Of a DNA stretch of 64,000 nt, positions 47,677 to 54,523 are shown one piece after another (positions within the stretch are counted from its first letter, which is position 1; each line of letters begins with the position of its first letter). The DNA is from JADLGH01 sp964586675 (GTDB taxonomy: Bacteria > Desulfobacterota_D > UBA1144 > Nemesobacterales > UBA2774): assembly GCA_964586675.1 (NCBI GenBank), contig CAZPHQ010000011.1, positions 1 through 64,000 of the forward strand, written 5' to 3'. Under the pieces are notes generated by a model. That model did no database searches. It saw nothing but the letters and a program-made list of their open reading frames with translations, and had not been told where the DNA came from. A program made the position numbers and the translations under genes.

Positions 47677-49122
47677 TCAGATTCCGGGCCCGCACTCGAC
47701 GCTGCTCTCGCTGAGAGCGCGCCCCTTGTGGAGCTTCTCGTTCGCCCCGCTGAGCGCGGTCCGGACACCCTCTTCTATAACAGGATGGTAGTACGGCATG
47801 GCGAGCATCTCGGGGACGGTCATCCTCTTCTCCGCGGCCCACGCGAGGAGGTGCCCTATATGCTCGGCGCGCGGGCCGAACATCTCGGCCCCGAGGAAAA
47901 CACCCGTCCCGTATTCCGCGTAGACGTGAAGGATGCCCTTATTTTTCAGCATGACCCTGCTCCTGCCCTGATTTTCGAAAGAGACCGAGCCGGTAACGAA
48001 GCAGAGCCCGGGGGCATTCCTGAGCTCATCGTAGCCCCGCCCCGCTATCGCGATCTCGGGGTCCGTGAAAACTATATTGAGCTTCGCCTTACGCCGCCCC
48101 GCTTTCACCTCGGGATAGAGCGCCGCGTTCTCTCCCGCTATGCGCCCCTCGTCCGCGGCCTCGTGGAGGACAGGCACCTCGTTGTCGGCATCCCCCGCTA
48201 TGAATATGGAGCTTTCGCCGCACCTCGCCGTGTACCGGTCGTAAACGGGGACGCCTTTTTCGTCGAGCTCGAGGCTCGTGTTCTCGAGCCCGATATTTTT
48301 CACGTTCGGCGTCCGTCCAGTAGCGGCGAGAACGAGCTCGAAGCTCTCGGCCCTCTCCCTGCCGTCGAGGCCGACGTAGCGCACCTCTACCCCGTCTTCC
48401 TTTCGCGAAACGCCGAGGACATCCGCGTCCGTGTCGACGTAAAATTCTCCCGCGAACGTATCAGCCGCGTACTTCTTTATGTCCGGGTGGCTGAGCGGCC
48501 CGACGAGCCCGTTTTTGCTTAGTATAATGGTTCGCACCCCGAGACGATGAAGCGCCTGCCCGAGCTCGAGGCCGATTATCCCAGCTCCGAATACAGCGAC
48601 CGACGACGGCAGGTCGTCCCATTCGAAGACGTCGTCGTTCACTATCAGCCTGTCCCCTAGCCCGTTAAACATAGGCAGTATGGAAGGGCTCGACCCCGTG
48701 GCTATGACGACCGATTTCGCTTCGACCCTCGTGTGTCCGTCGACGTCGAGGGTGTTATCGTCAAGGAAACGCGCGCGGCCCGTGAGCCTCTTCTCGGCAG
48801 GTATGGATTCGATGGAGTCGAGAACGTACCCGACGAAGCGTTCACGCTCTTTCTTTACGCGCTCCATCACCTTCCGGCCGTCGATATTTGCCGCGCCACC
48901 GGGAAAGACCCCGAAGCCAGGTGCTTCTTCGATTGCGTGTGCTGCTTCAGCAGCGGCAATGAAAAGCTTACTCGGCATGCAGCCCACCCGGGCGCACGTC
49001 GTTCCGCAAGGCCCGCTCTCTATAAGCACGACTTTCTCCGTGTGCTTCGACGCGCTCCCGTAGGCGACCATGCCCGCCGTCCCCGCGCCGATGATAGCGA
49101 CGTCCGTCTTGATCAGTTTCAT
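47677..49122 (-). CDS. Dihydrolipoyl-dehydrogenase-like pyridine nucleotide-disulfide oxidoreductase
   Basis: A 481-residue flavoprotein with FAD motif GAGTAG, redox-active Cys43-Ala-Arg-Val-Gly-Cys48 and a second Rossmann motif GAGIIGLELG. The dimerisation domain ends with the active-site pair in YYHPVIEEG. The E2/E3 components of 2-oxoacid complexes are not nearby, so the disulfide substrate is uncertain. A C-terminal extension ends ECGPGI with an extra Cys. The start is set at ATG 49122 because GAGGTG precedes it. It sits in the electrophile island next to a GST, consistent with thiol redox work. Confidence 0.92.
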   Translation of the reverse strand: MKLIKTDVAIIGAGTAGMVAYGSASKHTEKVVLIESGPCGTTCARVGCMPSKLFIAAAEAAHAIEEAPGFGVFPGGAANIDGRKVMERVKKERERFVGYVLDSIESIPAEKRLTGRARFLDDNTLDVDGHTRVEAKSVVIATGSSPSILPMFNGLGDRLIVNDDVFEWDDLPSSVAVFGAGIIGLELGQALHRLGVRTIILSKNGLVGPLSHPDIKKYAADTFAGEFYVDTDADVLGVSRKEDGVEVRYVGLDGRERAESFELVLAATGRTPNVKNIGLENTSLELDEKGVPVYDRYTARCGESSIFIAGDADNEVPVLHEAADEGRIAGENAALYPEVKAGRRKAKLNIVFTDPEIAIAGRGYDELRNAPGLCFVTGSVSFENQGRSRVMLKNKGILHVYAEYGTGVFLGAEMFGPRAEHIGHLLAWAAEKRMTVPEMLAMPYYHPVIEEGVRTALSGANEKLHKGRALSESSVECGPGI

Positions 49123-49168
49123 AAGCGCGTCACCTCTACGCAGCACATGTCCGTGTGCAAATCTTTAC

Positions 49169-49831
49169 TCATACGAGAAGCTTCGACCCTCTCTTCGCGG
49201 CCTCGTCCTTGTCTTCCTTTTTCGATTTCGGAATGTCCATCCCCCTCGCGACCCCGGGGCGGAGCCTCACGTCCTTCATCCATCGCCTGAGATTCGGAAG
49301 GTCCTCGACGCCGACCCCCGCCCAGTTGTGCACTGCGATCCAGGGGTACGTCGCCATGTCTGCAATTGAGTAATCCCCTGCGAGGTACTCGCTTTCGGCG
49401 AGCCTCTTCTCTAAAACCTGGTACAGCCTTTTCGTTTCACGCTGGTATCGGCTTATGGCGTATTCTATTTTCTCCGGGGCGTACCTGAAAAAGACGTTCG
49501 ACTGCCCCTGCATCGGGCCGATTCCCGCCATCTGGAACATCAGCCACTGAATAACCGTCGAGCGGCCCTTTACGTCCGTCGGCATGAACTGCCCCGTCTT
49601 CTCCGCGAGATATATGAGTATCGCGCCGGATTCGAACACCGCGAAATCGTCGTTGTCCCTGTCCACAATAGTCGGTATCCTGCCGTTCGGGTTGAGCTTC
49701 AGATACCAGTCTTCCTTCTGGTCGAAGTTCCCGAGGTCGAGGTGGATAAGATTGTAGGGAAGTCCCGTCTCCTCCAGCATGATCGAGATCTTCCTGCCGT
49801 TCGGAGTCCCCGCCGTGTAGAAATCTATCAT
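49169..49831 (-). CDS. Glutathione S-transferase (Nu-class, YghU/YfcG-like)
   Basis: A 220-residue GST with a thioredoxin-like N-terminal domain (MIDFYTAGTPNGRKISIMLEETGLPY, with the TPNGxK block of Nu-class enzymes). LNPNGRIPTIVD and FESGAILIYLAEKTG bind glutathione. A helical C-terminal domain has DYSIADMATYPWIA. Nu-class members reduce disulfides and peroxides. The N-terminal extension up to 49924 is not supported by a ribosome binding site. It is part of a same-strand island with an MhqD-like esterase and a ring-cleaving dioxygenase. Confidence 0.94.
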   Translation of the reverse strand: MIDFYTAGTPNGRKISIMLEETGLPYNLIHLDLGNFDQKEDWYLKLNPNGRIPTIVDRDNDDFAVFESGAILIYLAEKTGQFMPTDVKGRSTVIQWLMFQMAGIGPMQGQSNVFFRYAPEKIEYAISRYQRETKRLYQVLEKRLAESEYLAGDYSIADMATYPWIAVHNWAGVGVEDLPNLRRWMKDVRLRPGVARGMDIPKSKKEDKDEAAKRGSKLLV

Positions 49832-49929
49832 TACAATTCTCCCGGGAACCCTTTCTTTAGTGCTGATTATCTGGCGCAGCGGATTCCCTAACGGAGATAA
49901 GGTTACTCCATAAGGCGGGAACATAGAAA

Positions 49930-50556
49930 CTATTCGTCTTGAGTGAGGAACGTTCTTGCGGCCGAGAGCTCTTCCCTGGTGAGGCTGTGCCCCCTGTCGT
50001 GCCAGAATAGCTCGACATGCGCCCCGGATTCCCGGAGCAGACGCGCAAGCTCCCTCGTGCCTTCGGGGTCGACTATGGGGTCGTTGGTACCGGCGGTTAT
50101 GAGCACGTCCGTGCCCGTGAGATCGGGAAGGCGCTCCGGAACAAACGGCACCATCGGATGAAAGAGCGCGGCCTTCGAGAAAATCCCCGGGTAGGTCAAT
50201 AAAATACTCGCGGCGATATTGGCCCCGTTCGAATACCCGGCCGCGGCGATCGTTTTATCATCGAGTCCGTATGCTTCCTTGGCCTTTTCGACAAACTTCG
50301 CCATCTCCTCCGTTCTGTAGCGGAGGTCTTCGAGGTCGAATACGCCCTCTGAGAATCGCCTGAAAAAACGCGGCATACTGTTTTCGAACACCTTGCCCCT
50401 CGGGCTGACGACCGCGGCCCCGGGCATTATGATTCCGGCTACGGGAAGAAGGCTTTCTTCATCCCCTCCCGTTCCGTGGAATATGAAGATCGCCTCCCCG
50501 CTTTCGGAATCCGATGCAGGAACGTATTTATGTATGAAGCCCAGGTCTTCGCCCAT
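49930..50556 (-). CDS. MhqD-like alpha/beta hydrolase (quinone-stress esterase)
   Basis: A 208-residue phospholipase/carboxylesterase with HGTGGDEESLLP, the nucleophile Ser109 (GYSNGANI), Asp159 (GTNDPIVD) and His190 (RGHSL). Length and blocks match MhqD, which in Bacillus subtilis lies in the quinone-inducible mhq operons. Its stop is 3 bp from the start region of the ring-cleaving dioxygenase gene, the same partner as in those operons. Confidence 0.93.
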   Translation of the reverse strand: MGEDLGFIHKYVPASDSESGEAIFIFHGTGGDEESLLPVAGIIMPGAAVVSPRGKVFENSMPRFFRRFSEGVFDLEDLRYRTEEMAKFVEKAKEAYGLDDKTIAAAGYSNGANIAASILLTYPGIFSKAALFHPMVPFVPERLPDLTGTDVLITAGTNDPIVDPEGTRELARLLRESGAHVELFWHDRGHSLTREELSAARTFLTQDE

Positions 50557-50559
50557 TTT

Positions 50560-51492
50560 TTATATCTCCGGCAGCGCTTTTTCGATCTCTTCTCTCCGGG
50601 GCTCGAGCCAATCCGGCAGCTTGAGCGACCTTCCGAGCTCACTCACGTCCTCGTCTATCGTGAATCCGGGCGGGTCGGTCGCGATCTCGAAGAGCACCCC
50701 TCCCGGCTCCCTGAAATAAATGGATTGGAAATAGTTCCTCTCCATACGCGGGGTGACATTATATCCGAGCCCGACGAGCCTTTCCCTTATTTCGAGCTGG
50801 TCTTTTGAATCCGCTACACGGAAGGCGATGTGATGAACGGAGCCCCCCGCGACGCTCCCCCTCTGCCCCGATGGAAGGCATACGAGGTCCAACTTGTTGG
50901 CGTGCTTGCCGTTCGGATTTTCGAACCTGAACCTGTTGACGTGCTCGGCGATTTTGACGTATCCGAACTCTTCCGTAATGAGCCTCGCCGTCGCCTCGTA
51001 ACCTTCGAGCGTAAGCGCGGCGTTGTGAAAGCCCCTTATCGCATGCTCGGCCGGGATCTCGTCGGCGAGCCACGGCTTCCTGTCGTCCTCTTCCGGGCCC
51101 GATACGAGCTCGAGCTTGAGGCCGTCAGGGTCCACAAAAACGAGCACGTCCTCGCCGTGCCTTTCCGACGGGTTGTTGTAGATCACGCCGTAGCGGCCGA
51201 ACCTGTCGAGCCAGAATTTAATCGAGCCCTTCGGGACGGAATATGATACGGTAGTCACCTGCCCCGTCCCGAGCCTTCCGAGCCTTATCCCCTCCCACGG
51301 GAAGAACGTCAGCAGCGTCCCCGGCTCGCCCGTCTCGTTCCCGTAATAGAAATGATAGGTTCCCGGGTCGTCGAAATTGACCGTCTTCTTCACGAGGCGA
51401 AGACCCAGCACCTTCGTGTAAAATTCATGGTTTTTTTTCGCGCTCGTCGCTATCGCTGTTATGTGATGAATGCCCAGTATCTTGCCCGGCAT
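50560..51492 (-). CDS. Ring-cleaving dioxygenase, MhqO/LinE-like (VOC family)
   Basis: A 310-residue vicinal-oxygen-chelate dioxygenase with two paired VOC modules. The Fe(II) ligands are expected in IHHITAIA (His9 or His10), VHHIAFRV and LFEIATDPPG. Members open (methyl- or chloro-)hydroquinones and give thiol-dependent protection from quinones. It precedes an MhqD-like esterase with 3 bp between the genes. A cupin gene lies 26 bp upstream in the same direction. Oxidative ring cleavage of hydroquinones is an inference from the family and context. Confidence 0.95.
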   Translation of the reverse strand: MPGKILGIHHITAIATSAKKNHEFYTKVLGLRLVKKTVNFDDPGTYHFYYGNETGEPGTLLTFFPWEGIRLGRLGTGQVTTVSYSVPKGSIKFWLDRFGRYGVIYNNPSERHGEDVLVFVDPDGLKLELVSGPEEDDRKPWLADEIPAEHAIRGFHNAALTLEGYEATARLITEEFGYVKIAEHVNRFRFENPNGKHANKLDLVCLPSGQRGSVAGGSVHHIAFRVADSKDQLEIRERLVGLGYNVTPRMERNYFQSIYFREPGGVLFEIATDPPGFTIDEDVSELGRSLKLPDWLEPRREEIEKALPEI

Positions 51493-51518
51493 GTTCGCCC
51501 CCTCTGATATTTTTCGGA

Positions 51519-51869
51519 TTACTCGATAGTCACGAATATAGACCTTCGCGGCTTTCCGTCGGTCGTCCTCGTCCTGTGCCCCTTTCCTCTAACATCCTCG
51601 ACGAAAATCACGTCCCCTCCCGAGAACGCTCTCTTCTCGCCGTCGCTCACTTCTATCTCTATATGCCCTTCGAGGAGTATTATGTACTGCCTGTCCGGGG
51701 CGTGATGCCAGTCGTAATCGTAATCGTGATCGTTCTCCCTGAAGATTATATGACGGGCGGGGAACCTGTCGGAGAGCCGCCCGAGCTCGCCGGCGTCCGA
51801 GAGCTCTATTTCGAGCTCGCCGAAATGAGACTCTCCTTCCTCGTCCGAATAGACCGTCGTTATGATCAC
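51519..51869 (-). CDS. Cupin-domain protein
   Basis: A 116-residue small cupin: a conserved H-x-H-like metal box (DWHHAPDRQYIILLEGHIEIEVSDGEKRAFSGGDVIF) with the second motif KGHRTRTTDG. It could be a small dioxygenase, an isomerase or a ligand sensor. No specific activity can be deduced. The start is GTG 51869 with GAGGAGG upstream. A perfect TTACGGA/TCCGTAA dyad lies 24-42 bp before it. It belongs to the minus-strand island. Confidence 0.85.
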   Translation of the reverse strand: MIITTVYSDEEGESHFGELEIELSDAGELGRLSDRFPARHIIFRENDHDYDYDWHHAPDRQYIILLEGHIEIEVSDGEKRAFSGGDVIFVEDVRGKGHRTRTTDGKPRRSIFVTIE

Positions 51870-51893
51870 ACGCCCCTCCTCGGGAGGCTCGCA

Positions 51894-51911
51894 TTACGGA
51901 ACCGTCCGTAA
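51894..51911. promoter_or_regulatory. Dyad TTACGGA-N4-TCCGTAA upstream of the cupin gene
   Basis: Perfect 7-bp arms TTACGGA (51894-51900) and TCCGTAA (51905-51911) with an ACCG centre lie between the SnoaL and cupin genes. An 18-bp dyad of this size is a typical operator or a short mRNA hairpin. Confidence 0.45.
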
Positions 51912-51948
51912 ATCTGGACGCTCCGCACGTCGCCCGCAGCCCGGGGTC

Positions 51949-52320
51949 TCAATACCGCGAATACTCCGGATCGAGATATATGTAGAGCCTCTGTATCTTG
52001 CCGTTCCTTATCTCGAACACGTCGCACCACTTGCTGTCTGTCCAGGTCTCGCCCGTCTTGAGCTTTCCCTTGCTGGAGCCCTCCGCCACGACCATGTCGC
52101 CCTGTATTATCCAGTTGATATATGCATGGAAGTGGGTGAAGTCCTCGACGAGCGTGCCGAGATGCGTGAAGAGCTTCTTATATTCCGCGGCGCCCCTAGC
52201 GACGCCCCAGTTCGGGAAAAAGACCTCCGCGTCCTCCGCCAGGAGGTGATAAAAATCCCTTCCGTAATCGAGGCTCTTCAGATACTCCGCAGCTATGGAT
52301 TTTCTTTCCTCGTCAGTCAT
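51949..52320 (-). CDS. SnoaL-like/NTF2-fold protein
   Basis: A 123-residue cone-shaped NTF2-like protein. FFPNWGVARGAAEYKKLF, FHAYINWIIQGDMVVAEGSSKGKLKTGETWTDSKWCDVFEIRNGKIQRLYIYLDPEYSRY carries the strands and the WxxDVFEIRNGKI closing motif of SnoaL-like polyketide cyclase relatives. The substrate is unknown. It is the first gene of the island and diverges from the HxlR regulator. Its predicted transcription start coincides with one of two TACTCTnnGTATA repeats. Confidence 0.87.
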   Translation of the reverse strand: MTDEERKSIAAEYLKSLDYGRDFYHLLAEDAEVFFPNWGVARGAAEYKKLFTHLGTLVEDFTHFHAYINWIIQGDMVVAEGSSKGKLKTGETWTDSKWCDVFEIRNGKIQRLYIYLDPEYSRY

Positions 52321-52346
52321 CTTGCGCCCCCTTATGAGTTCAATAC

Positions 52347-52423
52347 TACTCTACGTATAGTTTATAATCGTGGTATATTATTTCAACCGGGTACATTTTT
52401 AATATATAGTTACTCTTTGTATA
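52347..52423. promoter_or_regulatory. Two TACTCTnnGTATA repeats in the HxlR/SnoaL divergent promoter region
   Basis: TACTCTACGTATA (52347-52359) and TACTCTTTGTATA (52411-52423) are direct repeats with starts 64 bp apart, differing only at two central bases. Rightward, TATAGT (52405-52410) places a start near 52417, inside the second repeat. Leftward, TTGAAA (52381-52386) and TAAACT (52359-52364), 16 bp apart, place a start near the first. Each repeat can therefore block one promoter. They look like the operators of the HxlR protein. Confidence 0.6.
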
Positions 52424-52437
52424 CCGAGGTGGCAAAA

Positions 52438-52806
52438 GTGGAGACAAAAATAAAGGACACGTCGTGCCCGATAGGGAGCGCGATAGATTCGTTCGGCGGG
52501 AAGTGGAAGCCGGATATTATTTATTATCTCCGGCAGTCCCCGAGGCGCTTCAACGAGCTAAGGAGGCTGATACCCAAAGTGACGCAGCGAATGCTCACCC
52601 AGCAGCTCCGCGAGCTCGAAAGGGACGGTCTGATAATCCGGAAGCAGTTCATGGAGATACCGCCTAAGGTGGTCTATTCGCTTTCAGACCTCGGCCGCTC
52701 GCTCGTGCCCGTATTCGACATCCTCGAACAATGGGGCGCGCGTAACATAAAGAGCATCGAAAGGGCCAGGACGCGGTACGATTCATCCCTCAAAGCCCGC
52801 GCTTAG
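52438..52806 (+). CDS. HxlR-family redox/electrophile-sensing regulator with a single cysteine
   Basis: A 122-residue winged-helix dimer: CPIGSAIDSFGGKWKPDIIYYL, RRFNELRRLIPKVTQRMLTQQLRELERDGLI and PPKVVYSLSDLGRSLVPVFDIL are the HxlR blocks. Its only cysteine is Cys10 (TSCPIG). It aligns with the conserved N-terminal Cys of YodB and CatR, which sense quinones and disulfide stress in Bacillus. GTG 52438 was chosen because GAGGTG (52426-52431) lies 6 nt upstream; GTG 52429 would add three residues. Its 3' end overlaps the converging DUF2461 gene by 17 bp. Its targets are probably itself and the divergent island. Confidence 0.92.
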   Translation: METKIKDTSCPIGSAIDSFGGKWKPDIIYYLRQSPRRFNELRRLIPKVTQRMLTQQLRELERDGLIIRKQFMEIPPKVVYSLSDLGRSLVPVFDILEQWGARNIKSIERARTRYDSSLKARA

Positions 52807-53524
52807 AAGGCGCGCCGCTCTTCGCGCTCACGCTTTCGAGAACGCTCAGCGTCCAGCGAAAGAGCGGCGACATATCCCTCAACATCCCGAAGCAGTAATC
52901 TACGAACTTTTCGGAATAAGCCTCCTCCGGGACCGGGCCTTCGTAGTATGCGTAGAGGCCGTCGTGGAGGAGAAGCCCGGCGTTCTTGTGAGCAGGGTCG
53001 TACCCCGGCGGTATCCTCTTGTAATTCCGGCCTCCGATTTTGTACAAGGGATCTTTCTCTAGACGTTTCAGAATCTTTCCCAGTTCCGCTCCTTTTTTCG
53101 GGTCGACGACGGCATCCCTGTAAGCCTTCAAACTGCCCGGCGGAAAGCGGTACTCCCCCGCGCCTATGAAGATCGAGTCGTCGGTCAGATGGACGTAATA
53201 GTTCGGATTGTCGAGCTTCTTCCCCGGCCCTTCCCAGAAGAGGATACCGAGGTGGGTCTTGTAAGGCGTCTTGTCCTCGCTGAACCTCGTATCTCGCCTC
53301 AGCCTGAATATGGATTTATCTACCTCCGGTATGGCTATAACGCCCGGGGAAAGCTTCTTGAGACGGGCGCCCAAATCGACGACGAAGTACCGCGCTGGAG
53401 TGAGCAGGTGTTGCTCGAAAACGTGCCTGTTCTCGTCGAACCATTCCTTATTGTTGTGCTTCTTGAGATTCCTCAAGAACCGGAAAGTCTCTTTAGAAAA
53501 GCCGCGGAAGCCGTCATCGCTCAT
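52790..53524 (-). CDS. DUF2461 family protein
   Basis: A 244-residue protein with the DUF2461 hallmarks: FLRNLKKHNNKEWFDENRHVFEQHLLTPARYFV, the Arg-rich motif IFRLRRDTRFSEDKTPYKTHLGILFW, and YYVHLTDDSIFIGAGEYRFPPGSLKAYRDAVVD. The family is common and has no proven biochemical function. It stands between the electrophile island and the ada region, on the minus strand, divergent from the 2OG oxygenase gene. GAGGA precedes the ATG. Confidence 0.9.
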   Translation of the reverse strand: MSDDGFRGFSKETFRFLRNLKKHNNKEWFDENRHVFEQHLLTPARYFVVDLGARLKKLSPGVIAIPEVDKSIFRLRRDTRFSEDKTPYKTHLGILFWEGPGKKLDNPNYYVHLTDDSIFIGAGEYRFPPGSLKAYRDAVVDPKKGAELGKILKRLEKDPLYKIGGRNYKRIPPGYDPAHKNAGLLLHDGLYAYYEGPVPEEAYSEKFVDYCFGMLRDMSPLFRWTLSVLESVSAKSGAPSKRGL

Positions 53525-53576
53525 GAAAATATCCTCGCAGGTTTAAGCGGTCATTTCAAGCGGCGGCGCGAATTCG

Positions 53577-53626
53577 AATTCGGCGGCAATAACCGGGAGG
53601 CGGCGCTGCGGAGCAAACTGTATATT
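53577..53626 (+). promoter_or_regulatory. Ada-box-like site and promoter of the 2OG oxygenase gene
   Basis: AATTCGGCGGCAA (53577-53589) fits the Ada-box form AAT-N6-GCAA. After 31 nt comes TATATT (53621-53626), five of six -10 positions. With a start near 53633 the box spans -56 to -44, as expected for Ada activation from upstream of a weak -35. A TATAAT at 53640-53645 is an alternative -10. The site shares AATTCnnnGGCAA with the one before ada. Confidence 0.6.
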
Positions 53627-53665
53627 CAAATAAAGCAAATATAATCCCATGGGAGGAGATCGATC

Positions 53666-54400
53666 ATGGCAGGCAAAGAAAAACCACGCAAGCTTACACG
53701 TCAAGAACAGGTAGCGTCGCTCAATTGGAGCGACATAGCATCCGGGCTCGATACATGCGGCTACGCCGTTATCGGCCCTCTCCTGACCCCGGAGGAGTGC
53801 CACTCGTTCACCGGCGCCTACGGCGATAAGGAGCCCTATCGCAGTACAGTCGTCATGGAGAACAGAGGCTACGGCAGCGGAGAATACAAATATTTCTCCT
53901 ATCCGCTTCCGCCCGTCGTCGAAGAGCTCAGGGAGATTCTCTACCTCTTCCTCTCAGGGATAGCCAACCGCTGGAACGAGGCTATGTCCATCGACGTGCG
54001 CTATCCCGAAGACCACGAATCCTTCAAGTCCCACTGCCACGCGGCCGGCCAGGTAAAACCGACCCCGCTCATTCTGAGGTACGAGACGGGCGACTACAAC
54101 TGTCTTCATCAGGACATTTACGGCGAGCACGTTTTCCCGCTCCAGGTCGCGTTCCTCCTGTCAGAACCCGGGCGCGACTTCTCGGGTGGAGAATTCGTTC
54201 TCACAGGGCAGCGCCCGCGTATGCAGTCGAGTGTCGAGGTCGTCCCGCTTCGGCAGGGTAAAGGGGTGATCTTCCCCGTGCGTGAAAGGCCGGTCCGCGG
54301 CACACGAGGCTTTTACCGCGTCAACATGCGTCACGGGGTCAGCCGCATCCGCTCGGGAGAGAGATTCACCATGGGCATCATCTTTCACGATGCAAAATAA
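53666..54400 (+). CDS. 2OG-Fe(II) oxygenase, Oxygenase-NA type (predicted alkylation-repair dioxygenase)
   Basis: A 244-residue jelly-roll dioxygenase with metal ligands His148 and Asp150 (HQD) and His223 (NMRHGVS), and Arg233 (GERF) to bind 2-oxoglutarate. FLLSEPGRDFSGGEFVLTGQRPRMQS is a core block. The fold resembles COG3826/PF09859, proposed to demethylate damaged DNA oxidatively like AlkB. No alkB is seen. The next gene downstream is ada, and both carry an Ada-box-like site. GGGAGGAG precedes the ATG. Direct DNA-repair activity is an inference. Confidence 0.9.
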   Translation: MAGKEKPRKLTRQEQVASLNWSDIASGLDTCGYAVIGPLLTPEECHSFTGAYGDKEPYRSTVVMENRGYGSGEYKYFSYPLPPVVEELREILYLFLSGIANRWNEAMSIDVRYPEDHESFKSHCHAAGQVKPTPLILRYETGDYNCLHQDIYGEHVFPLQVAFLLSEPGRDFSGGEFVLTGQRPRMQSSVEVVPLRQGKGVIFPVRERPVRGTRGFYRVNMRHGVSRIRSGERFTMGIIFHDAK

Positions 54401-54411
54401 CAGGCCTCCGA

Positions 54412-54440
54412 ACCGTAATACGGTCAATCCAATATTTTTT
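54412..54440 (+). terminator. Weak hairpin plus T-run behind the 2OG oxygenase gene
   Basis: ACCGT (54412-54416) and ACGGT (54420-54424) form a short stem. A T-run (54435-54440) follows 10 nt later. The stem is short and the gap long, so termination would be leaky. Confidence 0.3.
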
Positions 54441-54490
54441 AATTCCAGGGCAAGAAACGGAGTGTTTCCCCGGGCACGGCACACTACACT
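54441..54490 (+). promoter_or_regulatory. Ada-box-like site and promoter of ada
   Basis: AATTCCAGGGCAA (54441-54453) matches AAT-N6-GCAA. A weak -10, TACACT (54485-54490), lies 31 nt downstream, the same distance as before the 2OG oxygenase gene. The two 13-mers agree at AATTCnnnGGCAA. This fits autoactivation of ada by methylated Ada. Confidence 0.6.
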
Positions 54491-54523
54491 ACTTACTAAA
54501 GCCATGAACAGGGGGTTAAACTT

